Origin: Bin87 sp965197635
GTDB lineage: Bacteria > Chloroflexota > Dehalococcoidia > Lucifugimonadales > UBA3495
Assembly (NCBI GenBank): GCA_965197635.1
Contig: CBDANN010000007.1
Span: forward strand, 496,001-560,000
DNA length: 64,000 bases
Reading direction: 5' to 3'
Shown: positions 45,169 through 57,197 of the stretch, piece by piece
How the letters are laid out: every line of letters begins with the position of its first letter
How positions within the stretch are numbered: position 1 is the first letter of the stretch
Notes under the pieces: generated by a model
The model's database searches: none
What the model saw: the letters and a program-made list of their open reading frames with translations, nothing else
Told to the model about the DNA's origin: nothing
Translations under genes and position numbers: made by a program

Positions 45169-48100
45169 TCAGCGTCGCTGTACCAACTGGCCCTCTCCCA
45201 GCAACCCGGCGGGAACGCAGCCGGTGAAGGCGTTGCCGCCTATGCGCACCCTCTGCAGGTTGGGCAACTCCCCCAGCGACAGCGGTATCTGCCCCGACAG
45301 CCGGTTGTCCCGTAACCACAGGTTGGTCAGGTTGCTCAGATTGCCCAATTCGGCCGGCACCGCACCCGTCAGCCTGTTGTCATGCAGGTACAGGTGCTCC
45401 AGGTTGGACAAGTCTCCCAACTCACCAGGTATCGGACCGCTCAGGTCGTTGTCATTCAGGTCCAGCCATGTCAGTTCAGACAGCTCCCCCAAACGGGCCG
45501 GTATGGCGCCACTCAGGTGGTTCCGGTCCAGGATCAGCAACCTGAGATTGGACAGGTCGCCCAACTCGCTGGGTATCGACCCGCTCAGGTTATTCCCGTA
45601 GAGGCTCAGCCACCTCAGGCTGGACAGGTCGCCCAACTGGCCTGGTATCTCCCCGTTCAGGTCGTTGTCGTCCAGCCACAGGTACCGCAGGCCGGACAGG
45701 TTTCCCAACTCACCGGGTATCTCGCCGGTCAATGCGTTGTCATGGAGCAGCAACGACTTCAGATTGGACAGTTCGCCCAAACCAGCCGGTATCTCCCCGC
45801 TCAGACTGTTGCCGTAGAGCAACAGCCGCTCCAGGCTGCCCAGGTTCCGGAATGTGGACGGGATTGATCCGCTGAGGCCCTCGCCGTCTGCGGTCCTGTT
45901 GCTGTGGAGATAGAGCCACCTCAGCTTGGAGAGACCTCCCAGTTCCTCTGGCAACTCGCCGGTCAATTCGTTCCCGTATAGGGACAGAAACACCAACTCG
46001 TTCAGATCGCCCAGCTCGGCGGGTAGCTCGCCAGAGAGATTGTTCCGGTGCAGCGTCAGGTGGCTCAGGCCTGAAAGCTCACCCAATTGGGATGGTATCG
46101 AGCCAATCAACTCGTTGCGGTGCAGGTACAAGCCCCTCAGACCTGAGAGCCGGCCAAGGTCGGCTGGTATACACCCATTCAGGCCCCGGCGTGGGAGGTA
46201 CAGCCACGCGACCCGCTGTGGTGTGCCGTGCAGCCTCACGCCGTCCCATTTGGTGATGGGAGTATCTTCTGACCAGTTCAGGGTGGCGGAACCCGCAAGA
46301 AGATCCCGCAATCTCAGCAATGCCTCACCGTCGGTCTCCAGGTCTGGATTGTCCCCAGCCTCCGGCACCGCATCTCCAGATGAGCAGTCAATCTCCACCT
46401 TGGTGACGGTGATGGTTACCCGGATCTCCGCCGATGCGTCAGACGGGTCGGTGGCCGTGACCACAACCGTGTAGCTGGACTTGGCCTCATGATACAACGC
46501 AGTGGCAGTCATCAGTTGCCCGGTGGATGGGTCGATGGTGAAGGAGGCCGCGTCGTCTCCGCTCAGGGTGTAGGTGAGCGTGTCCCCGTCGGGGTCCGTA
46601 GCGACGACGGGCTCGCCAACCCCGGTGCCCAACGCCGCGTCTGACACGATCTCCCGGCGGGTTTCCGTAACCGCATTGCCGTCGGCGTCTTCGAAAACGG
46701 GTGGCCGGTTAACGGGACCACCCCCACCTCCACCTGTGCTGGGCGGCCGCACCGGCCGGGTCACGACGGTGATCGTCACCGTAGCTGTGTCCGAAGCGCC
46801 GGAGGGGTCGGTCGCGGTGACCATAACCACGTGCTCAGTCCCAGGTTCCAGCGCCACCCCCGCGGCCACCCTGATTTGACCGGTGTCCGGATCAATATCG
46901 AATAACGACGCGCCAGGCCCGAAGTGCCGGTAAGTGAGGTCGTCGCCATCAACGTCTCGGGCCGTCACCGGCGCGCCAACCCGCGCGCCTTCCGATGCGT
47001 TTTCGGCCACGGTCCGCGAGATGTCCGGCGAGGCAAATGCCGGTGGATCATTGATAGGATTCACGGTCACCGATACCGAGGCGGTCGCGGAGAGCGCGCC
47101 GTCCGTTGCACGGTAGGTGAAACTATCTTCGCCGTGGGTATCCGGTGCGGGCTGGTAGGTGACGAGGTTGCTGGCGTCGACGGTCGCGCTCCCCCTCCGC
47201 GGGCGCGATTCAATCGTAACCGTCAGCGGCCTTTGCTCCGGGTCCAGGTCATTGGCCAAAACGTCGATCTGCACCGCCGCGTCCTCGTCGGTTGTGGCAT
47301 CGTCGTTCTCCGCTACGGGCGGCTCGTTTACGTCGTCGACGGTGATAGTAACCTCGACCGTGTCGAAATCGGTGGAAGGGTCGGTGGCGGTAACCGTGAC
47401 TAAGCATGTGCTACGATCCTCACGGTCCAGAGCCGCATTCGTCCCCACTCGGATCTGACCGGTGGAACGGTCAATCTCGAAGCTGTCGGCGTCTGTACCG
47501 GACAAAGTGTAGGAAAGTTCGTCGTTGTTATCGTCGGTGGCCTGCACCCGAGCGCCTACAGGTGTCCCAGGCCTGGAGTTTTCAGCCACGGACCGCTCAG
47601 CAGTGGCCGCGGGGAATTCCGGAGCGTGGTTGACCGGTGGCGGAGCACGGACCCGACGGGCTGCAACCTCCTGCTCGCTCTTGTTGGGCCCGTGTCCGTC
47701 GGTATATTCCACGCTCACCCGAAGATAGTGGTTGAAGTCTTCGTCCATTGGCGTGTATGACCCGCCGGTAGCCGCGGTGATGGTGGTCCAACTGCTCCGG
47801 TTTTGGGAGCGCTCCCACGTCCAGGATTGATTGGACAATTGGCCGTCGATGTCGGTCAACGTGGCCGTGAACGGCGCCCCGACCTGCGGCTGCCGCGAGG
47901 AGAGTGTAAGTGTGCCGGCTTCATCTTCGTTGGTGACGGTCAGGGTTACGTGGTGTTCAGCGGTGTTTTCCCCATCGGTCGCTTCGATGGCGACCTCATA
48001 GACATTGTCTCCGCCGTCATCCGTGGGAGCCTCGAAGTTGGGAGTGGCACTGAAACGCAGCGTGCCGTTGGTGAACGTGAAGTCGTCGCTATCGGTTCCG

Positions 48101-50380
48101 ACCAGCGACAGGACAGCCATTCCGCCCTCGGGGTCCGTGGCGGCGTAGGTTCCGACACTGCCCGTGCCGTTCTCGGCGAAATCGATGGCGTCGGGCCCGG
48201 TGATGACGGGAGGCTCGTCCACGTCGGCGATCTCGATCGCCACCTCGATGGCGTCGGAGAGGCCGTCCTCGTCCGTTACCTTGAGCGACACCTCCTGTGT
48301 CGTCCTGTTTTCGAAATCCAGGTTGGCATCGGTTCCCACCCTGATCTGTCCGGTCCCGCTATCGACGGTGTACGGGCCGCCCTCCTGGCTCTCAATGGAA
48401 TAGGTTAATGTGTCGTTGTTCAGGTCGGTGGCTGCTACCGGCTCCCCCACCGCCATTCCCTCACCCGAGTTTTCGTCTATCGACCGCGTGGTCTCCAACC
48501 CCTCCTCAAAGAACGGAGCACGGTTGGCATCGACGACGGTTACTTCCACCTCCTGGCGCCCGACGGACGTGTTTCCGACGGTGATGGTGTGCTGAATTCT
48601 CGCGACATCATCGAACTCGTCATCGTCCTGGACGCCGGTGATGGTCACTTCCTGTGCCGTGTTCCAATCGCCGCTGGCGCCGCCCGTGAAGGTGAGGCTG
48701 GTGGGCATCACGGTGATGGCGTCGCCGGTGGTCCGGCGATCCCAGACTGAGACGCTGACGGTAGCGGTGTTGCCGTCGCCGGGGTCGCTGGCCAACACCA
48801 CGGAGTAGGTTGCCGTACCTCCCTCATTGACGCTCACGGTCCGGTCCGACGGCGTGAACGTCAGCCTGGGCAAGCCGGAGTCGCGAACCGTGGCTTTCAC
48901 TATCCCCACGGTGTAGTCTTCACTGTCGACGGTGTTCTTGTGGATGACGTCCACGGCTTCATCGTCGGAATCAGTGTCAGCCAACGCCGTGAGGGTGACG
49001 ATCTGCGCATCGTCCCACTCAAATTTGTTGGCGTCCTGCGCCTCTCCGCTCTTGGTGAAGGTTATAGAGCTTGGGGCGGCGGTCAAGGCCCCGATGTCTG
49101 ACGACTCCAGGTTGACGGTGGTGTCGCCCTCCGGCTCGCCGGTGAGCTGGATGGTGTAGGTGGCGGTCTCGCCCTCGGTTATCGTGAAACTCCCGTCGTA
49201 GAGACGCCCCACGGCAACTTCGGCGGCGCTGGGAAAAGTGACGCCGCTGGTGGAGCTGGTCAGGGTGAGCTTGGTGGCATCGTCGTCGGCCACCTCCACG
49301 GGCACTCTGGCAATGACGTGTTGGTAGTCGCCGATAACGACCGTGTGCCAAATATCCGTGACCCCGTTGTAGGCGTCGTCATCAGCGACGCCGGTGACCG
49401 TAACGGTCTTGCCAGTACTGTCGCTGGCTGCGAACGTGAGCGTGTCGGGCAACACGGTGGCCACACCTGTGTTCCAAGCGGAAAGTTGTACCTCGGTCTC
49501 AACGCTGGGCGCGGGCGACGGCGCGACCGTGTAGGTGGCGGTGCTGCCCTCATCGACGTCGATGTGACTGTTGGAGAAGACCAGTTCGGGCAGGGCAACG
49601 GGGGCCACGCAGGGGGCAAATTCCGAGGTTGATTTCTCACCAAAGGAGATTGAAGTTGCAGTGAGGTGAGTCACCCCCGACATCGAGACGTCAGTCATGG
49701 CGAGGGTGAGGGTTAAATTACCGGCAGTGAACGTCTTGCTGCCCACGGCAGAGGTTGGCACATGAACAGCCGCCAACCACTGCTTGCCCTCCCCACTGGT
49801 GGACGTGTCACAGGCATAGAAATCTATCGCGTAACCATCTTTGTCCCGCCGATATATGCTGAAACTCACTGACACGACACCTTCCGCATGGGCGTAGGTG
49901 ACATCCGTGGGGTAGTTCTGCAGGTTGTTGGGGCCACTGTCAGAGTCGTCGGCATCATTGGCAGTGGCTCCATCGTCGCCCAGATCGATACCCAGCCCGG
50001 TGTTGTCATGGATGGAGTTATCCCGGATCCAATTCCCGGTGGCGCCTTCGGACACAACGGTCACGCCGTCGCCGCCGTTGTTGGCGATGGTGTTGAACTC
50101 AACCGCGTTATTGCGGGCGCCGCCACCGATGTGGACGCCGGAGCCGCCGTTGCCCAGGGCCGTGCCACCGCTGTTGGCGCCGATGTGATTCTCCGAGATG
50201 ATCGTGTCGTAGGTCCCCCCGCCGGTCAGGCTGATGCCATGGGAGTCGTTGAACCCAATGATGTTCTTGTAGACTTCGGCCTCGCGCGTGCCGGAAATAT
50301 GCATGCCGGAACCGGCGTTCCCCAAGTCGGTGTCGCCGGCGTCGTTGGTCCCGATGCGGTTGTACTCGAGGTCGCCCCGG
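45169..50380 (-). CDS. Giant surface protein, C-terminal part: beta-helix, Calx-beta, cadherin, LRR
   Basis: About 1,730 residues, continuing the subtilase part after a 1-nt shift near 50385 in a G run (frame-corrected DLEYNRIGTNDAG). Order: end of the right-handed beta-helix (NNAVEFNTIANNGGDGVTVV), Calx-beta/cell-surface domains (VDEGSTATYTV; TITEGETATYTIQL), cadherin-like repeats (ENSGEGMAVGEPVAATDLNN; AENSRPGTPVGARVQATDDN), a VCBS-like NDPPVA module, a linker (PPSTGGGGGGPVNRPP), then 13 plant-type LRRs of the form LSNLxxLxLxxNxLxGxIPxELG (45190-46190). No anchor follows the LRRs. Adhesion or degradation of extracellular material is the natural guess. Confidence 0.8.
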
Positions 50381-52964
50381 TGGCGCTGGCAGCGAGGCTG
50401 ACGCCGTGGGTGTCGTTGCCGGAGATGACGTTGTCCCGCAGCACGACGTCTCGGGCGCCGTTGACGTGGACGCCCGCGGTGGTGTTGCCCAAGTCCGACG
50501 TTCCGGCGGCGTTGGCGCCAATCATGTTGCCGTACAGCGCGGCGCCGGCGGCGCCACTGCCGTTGACGTGGACACCGTACGTCGTGTTGCCCGAAATCAC
50601 GTTGTCCCGCAGCACGACGCCCGGGGCGCCATTTACGTACACCCCCGCGGCCCCGTTGCCCTCGTCGGTGGATCCGTCAGCGTCGGTTCCGATCATGTTG
50701 CCCACGAGCGCCTGACCGCCGCCGCCTCCCTGCAGGACGATGCCGTTGCCATCGAAGCTGTTTACTGCCAGCCCGCGGACGTAGCTGCCCTTGCCGCTGA
50801 GGGTGAGGCCGCTGGCGCCCGTTCCGGCGCTGGCTCCGTCGAGCTCGATGAGCGCCGTGCCGGCGCTGGCGCCCGGCTGGCTGTAGCCGTCGATGAACAC
50901 CGGCTTGGTAACGGCGGGCAGGCCCGATGCCGGGCTGATGGTCCTGGCGCCGCCGCCCGAGATGTTGAAGTTGATGACCGCTCCGGTTCCCGCGTTGGCC
51001 TGCCCGATGGCGGCCCTCAGAGTGCAACTCCCATTGCCGTCGTCGCAGACGCCGTCCGACGTCGAACTGTCAGCGCCGTCACCGGTGGAGTCCACCGTGT
51101 AGGTCGCCGGGAACCCAGTCATCGAATACAGCGAGAAAGTGTCGGACGCTGAGGCGATGGACTCGACGGCGGAAAGGGCGTCGGCTCGGCCGTAGCCGGT
51201 GGCATTGTCGTGGCCGGCGGAGCCAAGGTCGATGGCGGTGTCGCGTAACTTCTGCGTGACCGCGTCGGCGACCGCCTTCCTGGTCGCGTTGGGAGTGGCG
51301 CTGCGCTGGGCTTCCATGACCAGCGCGGCTATTCCAGCAACGTGGGGCGCGGCGGCCGAGGTGCCGAAGAAGGGATTGAAGCCACCGCCGGGACCGGTGG
51401 TTGACACCCCGTCAATACCCATGACATCGGGCTTGGACCTGGTCTGCCGAGAGGGAAAGTAAATCTCCGACGGCCCCCGGTTGCTGAATGACCCTGGATC
51501 GTCGTTGCCTGGATCGCCCACGTCGATAGCGCCAACGGCCAGGACACCGTCTACGGCGGCCTGGCCGATGATACTGCCCTCGGGCACGCCGTGCTCCGGA
51601 AATATTATGCGCGAGCCGCGGGCGAACAGCTCAAGGGTTCTGGCTTCGCCGTCGTGCTTGCGAATGTAGACGTCCACCTCGCCGGTCCCAGCGAAGTGGA
51701 CTACTTCGACCGGGTCGTCGTCGCCGTCCTGTACTTCGGTGCTTCCCTTACAGACCCCGTTCTGCAGGTTGAACTTAGTCGGTTTCCGCCACCTCTCGCA
51801 CACGTAGAGGTCGTAGTCGTTGCCTGATTCACCAAACCGATCGTTCCACTGCAGGGAAACTGAAACGCCCAAAAGCAGGTAAACGCGCAGTGCAACATCG
51901 GTCGTGCCCGTAGCATCGAAGTCATGGAAGCCGTCGCCGCCGTCGGAGAACCCGGCTTCGTAGTGTTGACCGGCGGTGTTCCCGGCAGAAGAAACGAACA
52001 CGGCCCCACCGGACACGGCGTCCGCGGCGGCCTCAGCCACGTGGCCGTCCTCAAAATACGGCTGGTCGTAAAAGCCAATGTCATCCACGATGATGTCCGC
52101 TCCCTCGCCGTCGAAAGCTTCGTTGGCCAGCCAGAGAATGGCCTCCACCATCTCCAGCGACGTATCCGTACTCAATCCGGAAAAGGCGAGCCGAGCTCCG
52201 GGGGCCAGGTCGTGGACGATTTCCATCATGGCAGTGCCCTCGTCCCCGTCTCCCTTGTTGTTCGGGTTGATCTCGACCGCCCCGGGGAGATCGCCACTGC
52301 TGATGGACCTGCGGTATGAGTCAGCTCCGACGGATATAACACCCATCTTGACGCCGGCGCCGGTGAGCCCGCTGAAGGATCTGACTAGATCAGCGCGGTG
52401 GGCGGCGTCACCCTCACTGGTTGCGGAACCGGCGTTGGTCACTGCGTAATCGGGAGGAGTGACCTTCCGTACGGCGTCCAGCGCCGCGGTCCGGTACAGG
52501 ACCTCTATGGGCACCCAGGCCTGGACTATGTTCCAGTCGGAGTTGGCAATCTCGATGGTCGCGCCCAGACCCCGGATCTCCTGCAGGACCTCATCACTCG
52601 TCTCCTTGAGGTGGATGTAGACCTGCACGTTCCCGCTGTCGTCAAAACGTACCGGGTCCCCCGTGGTTCCCGATTCCGGCTGCCCGCCGCTCGCCGTCGG
52701 CACGTCTCTGGTGATCCGGCCGTCGCCCGGCTGCGAGCGGGTGACAGACCGGATCTCGGACTGAGCGTCGGACTGCACTGACGATGTCTCGCGCTCCTCA
52801 ATGAATTGACGAAGCACCGGGCTGACCGGTGAGTCCTCCTTGCCCGTCTGCTGTGGCGGCTCCTGGGCGTGGACCGGAAAGGCCACCGCCCCCAGACAAA
52901 GGAGCGCCAGAGCAGTCAGTATTGCGCCAAACCTGAGCATGGACCCTGGGTCAATGACCTTCAC
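50380..52964 (-). CDS. Giant surface protein, N-terminal part: subtilase-like with beta-helix
   Basis: Begins with a signal peptide (residues 9-33, RFGAILTALALLCLGAVAFP, cut near VHAQ). Residues about 195-600 are an S8-type domain: VKMGVISVGADSYRRSI, GDGDEGTAMMEIVHDLAPGA, VSSAGNTAGQHYEAGF and NPFFGTSAAAPHVAGIAALV with the Ser nucleophile. The usual catalytic Asp position reads V and the usual His of H-G-T reads E (E-G-T), while E and D spaced as E-x8-D occur there, recalling sedolisins. An internal PPC-like insert (YDLYVCERW ... VDVYIRKHDG) is present. From residue 690 a parallel beta-helix (CTLRAAIGQANAG; VVLRDNVISGN) begins and runs into the next frame. Confidence 0.8.
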
Positions 52965-53047
52965 GTCTCCACAGCTGACAGATGCGCTCGACAGTTGCGC
53001 TAACCCGCCGAAAAATAGGAAGGAACCCGTATCACAGTATCACAGTT

Positions 53048-53329
53048 GTGGGTCAGGAGCAGGAAGCCTACGACCAGGCCTGCCGCCAGCGTTGGCGAGC
53101 CCTGTTGCTGGTCATCAGGGCCAAGCTGGAGGCGGTTACCGTCGGCATCTCCACCATCGAGACCGAGTTCCTGGCCAACATCGTCCTGCCCGACAACACC
53201 ACCGCCGGCGAGTGGATGCTCCCCCAGATCGACCGGGCCTACCGCACCGATGAGATGCCGCCCCTGCTGCCCGCCGCCGGAAGCCCTGATCCGAGGTCCT
53301 CCAACCCCATCCCGCTGCCTCCCGCCTGA
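53048..53329 (+). CDS. Small conserved hypothetical protein
   Basis: 93 residues from a GTG at 53048 (GQEQEAYDQACRQRWRALLL VIRAKLEAVTVGI); the frame is open further upstream, and no ribosome site is visible, so the start is uncertain. The helix-rich segment followed by TIETEFLANIVLPDNTTAGE, WMLPQIDRAYRTDEMPPLLP resembles a family common as short proteins in Chloroflexota contigs, function unknown. It diverges from the giant subtilase gene and runs toward the 53450 gene. Confidence 0.5.
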   Translation: MGQEQEAYDQACRQRWRALLLVIRAKLEAVTVGISTIETEFLANIVLPDNTTAGEWMLPQIDRAYRTDEMPPLLPAAGSPDPRSSNPIPLPPA

Positions 53330-53449
53330 GCAGCGCGCCGGAGATTGGAACCGGCGTTCCCCTGTGGCACAATGGCCCCGGCGGGACCGGTTCACGCCCG
53401 TGCATGAAATGGGCGATTTCGCCTCCGATCTTCCGCCGGGGAGGAGCCC

Positions 53450-53731
53450 ATGCTGAAGCAGCGGAAACCCATCGTCACCGAGTTGGCCCTGGCCGACACC
53501 CTGGACCGGTTGGTGAACCTCATCGATGAACTGAGGGCCGACGCGGAACTCCATGTGGAAATCACCACCGATGAGACCGACTTGGTGAAGCTCGCCTTCT
53601 CCGGCACTCCCGGCGCAGGCTTTCCCCTGCGGCGGGAGGTCAGGGACATTCCCGGCGAGGTGGTCCGCCGCGTCTGGAACGAAGGGCTCCGCGACTACGA
53701 GATCATCCCCCGCCACGACAGCATCCGCTGA
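53450..53731 (+). CDS. Small hypothetical protein
   Basis: 93 residues with a near-perfect ribosome site (GGGGAGGAG, four bases before the ATG). Sequence features: a helix (LALADTLDRLVNLIDELRAD), a beta strand, FSGTPGAGFPLRREV and DIPGEVVRRVWNEGLRDYEI. No family recognised. It ends 12 bases before the convergent end of the sigma-factor gene. Confidence 0.6.
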   Translation: MLKQRKPIVTELALADTLDRLVNLIDELRADAELHVEITTDETDLVKLAFSGTPGAGFPLRREVRDIPGEVVRRVWNEGLRDYEIIPRHDSIR

Positions 53732-53743
53732 CGCTACGGCCAG

Positions 53744-54014
53744 TCAATCCAGGTAGTCCCGCAGCTGGGCCGACCGGGCCGGCTGGCGCAGCTTCCGAAT
53801 CGCCTTCGCCTCGATCTGCCGGATCCGCTCACGGGTCACTCCGAACACCTTCCCCACCTCCTCCAGCGTCTGCGGATGGCCTCCGTCCAGCCCGTAGCGC
53901 AGCCGCAGCACCCGGCTCTCCCGATCCCCCAAGGATCCCAGCGCCTCTCGCAACTGCTCCCGCAGCAGATTCTCCGACACCGTATCCTCCAGGGGCGGAC
54001 TGTTCCGGTCCTCA
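53744..54014 (-). pseudogene. Sigma-70 factor, C-terminal region 4 (split by IS5)
   Basis: After removal of the IS5 and one TCA, this piece continues in frame from the N-terminal part as GQFIEDRNSPPLEDTVSENL. It contains LREALGSLGDRESRVLRLRY, then the region 4.2 helix-turn-helix TLEEVGKVFGVTRERIRQIE AKAIRKLRQP that reads the -35 box, and ends at 53744. As it stands, region 4 is disconnected from the rest of the factor. Confidence 0.9.
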
Positions 54015-54876
54015 GAACCTGTCTACGATCTCTGAAATAGGTTAAGCTGAGACTATTATCAGGGGAGGGGTAATCATGTCTCATTCCTATCCCAGCGACA
54101 TCAGTAGGGAGCAATTCGCCCGTATTCTGCCCACGCTGAAGTCGGCCCGACGCCGGACCAAGCCCCGCATTGTGGACTTGTATGACGTTTTCTGCGGCGT
54201 GCTGTATCTCCTGAAAAGCGGCTGCCAGTGGCGAATGCTGCCGGCGGACTTCCCCGATTGGCGCACTTGTTACCAGTATTTCCGGCAATGGAGCGAGCAG
54301 CCCGACCCGGAGCAGGATTCCATTCTGGAACAAGTCCTAAAAAAATCGGTTGGCGAGGCCCGACAAAGCAATGGGAGGGAAGAGCAGACCAGCTGCTGCA
54401 TCGTGGACTCCCAGAGCGTCAAGAACACGGACACCGCCGAGCAGAAGGGCTATGACGCGGGCAAAAAGGTGTCCGGAAGCAAGCGTCATATCGCGGTGGA
54501 CACGCAAGGATTGCCCCATGCGATACAGGTGACTACCGCCGACGTTACCGATCGGGCGGGGGCTTTGGCGATGTTTGACGAAAACCGGTCCGACCTCAAC
54601 CGGGTCCAGAAGGTGTTGGTGGACGGTGGTTACACCGGGAAGCCCTTTGCTGCTGCAGTGCAAGGCATATTGGGAGCCGCGGTGGAAGTGGTGAAACGCA
54701 ACGAACTGCACACCTTCGTGGTGCTGCCGAAACCATGGGTGGTGGAGCGGTCATTCGCCTGGCTGGAAAAGTGCCGCCGGCTCTGGAAGAACTGTGAAAG
54801 AAAGCTCAATACCAGCCCTGCAAATGGTGGTGCTCGCCTTCACGGTGCTAATCCTAAAAAGATCGTAAACAGGCTC
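54015..54876 (+). mobile_element. IS5-family element, copy 3, inside sigma factor gene
   Basis: Perfect TCA duplication at 54012-54014 and 54877-54879; ends GAACCTGTCTACGATC and AGATCGTAAACAGGCTC. The transposase (54076 onward, 263-codon type) is identical in style to copy 1 up to KLNTS, where a small deletion (ACCAGC CTGCAAATGG region, about 54815) shifts the last ~18 codons. The DDE residues all precede the shift, but the tail change probably inactivates it. Confidence 0.9.
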
Positions 54877-56138
54877 TCAATGAATTGCCCCAGATAGGTG
54901 TCTCCGTCCTCCCCCACCGGCGTCTCCAGCGACACCGCCTCCTGGGCCGCCTTGCGGATGTCCGCCACCTTCGCCGCGCTCACCCCCAGCGCTTCGGCCA
55001 GCTCACCCTCCGTGGCCTCCCGGCCCAATTCCTGCAACAAGCTCCGCTCGTGCCGCTTCAGCTTGTTGATGCTCTCCACCATGTGCACCGGTACCCGTAT
55101 CGTTCGGCCCTGGTCCGCGACGGCCCGGGTAACCGCCTGCCTGATCCACCAGGTGGCGTAGGTGCTGAACTTGTAGCCCCGCCGGTGGTCGAACTTCTCC
55201 ACCCTGCGGATCAGCCCCAGGTTTCCCTCCTGCACCAGGTCCAAGAGCGCCATCCCCCGGTTCTGGTACTTGCGGGCCACGCTGACCACCAGCCGCAGAT
55301 TGGCCTCCGCCAGGTGATCATGGGCCCGCTTCCCGGCCTCGCCGACCCGCTCGAAGTGTCGCGCGATCCCATCATCCACCACCTCCACGCGCCGGCTCAA
55401 CTCCGGATCCCCCAGCATCCGCGACAGCAGCCCCAGGGTGCACCGGTCCCGGTCCTCGGCGCCGTTGGGATGCAGCTCCGCCCACACCTCCGCGTAGACT
55501 GCCGCAACTCCCGCCGCCGCCGTTGGCAACGCCCGGGTGTCCCGGGACAGCCTCACGATGCTCGCCTGGGCGTCAGTGGCGGTTAGGTCCAGTTCCCGGG
55601 CCACCCGTTCCACCAGCTCGGGGCTGAGCGCGCCGTCGACGGCCGCCCGGTACTCCGGGCGCATACACACCGCCTCCAGCGTCGGAGCATCTTCCATCCC
55701 CAGGTGGAGGGCCACCGCCCGAGCCACCGGGCCAGCCCTGGCGATGCGGGCCAGGAGCACCATGACCCTCTCCCACGCCGCAGCTGTAGACCCGCTCGGG
55801 ACACTGGCATCGTCCACATCGTCATTGCCCAATCCCCGGGCCAGTTCCCGCTCCAGCTCCTCCAGGTGATTGGCCAGTTCCATATCCGCCGCCAGGGCCC
55901 GCTCCTGCCCCGCGGTCAGCAACTCCACCCGGCCGATCTCCCGCATATACTGCCCCACCGGGTCGTCGGCAACTTCGGCAAGGGTGGCGTCGGCCTCCTC
56001 CTCGGCGCCGTTTCGCCGGGCGATCACCACGTCCGTTATCGCCGCCGCGGCATCACCGGCCCGATGGCCATCCCTGGCGACATCGCCAGCCTCTTCCTGG
56101 GGAACCATCACGCCTTGGTCGGTGCCGACCTGTATCAT
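54877..56138 (-). pseudogene. RpoD-like sigma-70 factor, regions 1.2-3 (split by IS5)
   Basis: 420 residues before the IS5. Region 1.2 is DPVGQYMREIGRVELLTAGQ; a long non-conserved insert follows (residues 90-260); region 2 is LRLVVSVARKYQNRGMALLD LVQEGNLGLIRRVEKFDHRR GYKFSTYATWWIRQAVTRAV, with the -10-reading and melting residues; region 3 is IRVPVHMVESINKLKRHERS then LGREATEGELAEALGVSAAK. Together with region 4 it would be a ~510-residue primary-like sigma factor, which directs RNA polymerase to promoters. The stop introduced by the IS removes region 4. The HNH gene lies 113 bp upstream in the same direction. Confidence 0.9.
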
Positions 56139-56251
56139 CCGTCATCGCCTCCGTGCTGTTGTTTCGGCGCGCTGGGCCAGCGCCATCCCACGGGCTTCCC
56201 CTGAAACGGGACACCAAAACACGTCCCACCTCCGGCGTGCCACGCCGACGG

Positions 56252-56938
56252 TCAGGGTGTCCGCTCGCCCATCTCACGGTAATAACGGGCCAGCCGGCGG
56301 CCGGTGATCTCCGCCTCGCGCTGGTCCACCATCACCCCCGTCCTGACATTGTGGGCTCGCAACTCCGTCATCTTCATGCGGAAGCCCTCGGGACCCTGGG
56401 TGGCTTTCACACGGTTGCAGTAGCCGCACAAGAGCTGCCAGTTACGCGCCTGGTGATCGCCGTCGTCGCTCAGCGCCAGGATGTGGTCAATCTCAAACCT
56501 CAGGTGGTGCGGTTGGTGAAACCCGCAGCCCGGGCAGATCCCCCGCTGCACCGCGTACAGCCCCATCCGAACCCGGTCCGGAACGCTGCGCCGGTCCCAC
56601 CCGCCGCGTCGCCGATGGGCGGGCCGCTTCTCGTAAACCTCCACCGGCTCCAGGTATTCCTGCAACAGCACCACGTCCATGGGACGGTCGGGTTCCTGGT
56701 AGGTGTAGCGCCCACGTTCCACCCTGGCTATCAGCTGGGGTGAGGGCTTGCTGTGGCCGTGGGTGCTGCGGCCCGCCAAGTCGCTGAGTTCCCGATTGAC
56801 CAAGTTGCGGTCCCGCTTCGCCTGCGGGTCAAACCCGGACACGCCCACCTCTGCCACCAACTGGTAGATCTCCTCAGTGGTCAGTATGAGGCCTTGGCGC
56901 GCCGCCATCACCTGCACGATGTGTGGGCGCAGACTCAT
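56252..56938 (-). CDS. HNH endonuclease
   Basis: 228 residues from the ATG at 56938 (an earlier in-frame start at 57001 is possible; neither has a good ribosome site). The N-terminal part is helical with a winged-type region (ILTTEEIYQLVAEVGVSGF). The nuclease core near residues 135-185 reads CPGCGFHQPHHLRFEIDHIL, then NWQLLCGYCNRVKATQG: a Cys4 zinc frame around the D-H and N residues of the HNH/beta-beta-alpha-metal motif. All key residues are present. Likely a DNase of a mobile or defence-related type; its position upstream of the sigma factor is not explained. Confidence 0.85.
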   Translation of the reverse strand: MSLRPHIVQVMAARQGLILTTEEIYQLVAEVGVSGFDPQAKRDRNLVNRELSDLAGRSTHGHSKPSPQLIARVERGRYTYQEPDRPMDVVLLQEYLEPVEVYEKRPAHRRRGGWDRRSVPDRVRMGLYAVQRGICPGCGFHQPHHLRFEIDHILALSDDGDHQARNWQLLCGYCNRVKATQGPEGFRMKMTELRAHNVRTGVMVDQREAEITGRRLARYYREMGERTP

Positions 56939-57197
56939 TGCGGTTTTTATCAACAATGCACTCTCACTTGAATTGCGGTTCCCAAATACCGGGTCTCCCA
57001 AGGCCCAGCGCCGTTAGCACCGTCGTTAGCCTCTAGCACCCGTTAGCCTGACCAGAATCGTAGCGATTTCGATTGAGGAACCTAACGGAGTTACCAGCTG
57101 TGGGATGTAGCGTAAGCGGAATCCCCACAGCCCTCCCCCTCCCCCGGTAGGGGTAGGGGTAGGAGACAGCCAGTTTGAGTATGAAATCGGCGTGATT

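Noticed and set aside
46924..47403. Arginine-rich plus-strand frame opposite the cadherin region
   Set aside because: Composition is that expected from the complement of acidic, glycine-rich cadherin codons; no homologous motif seen.
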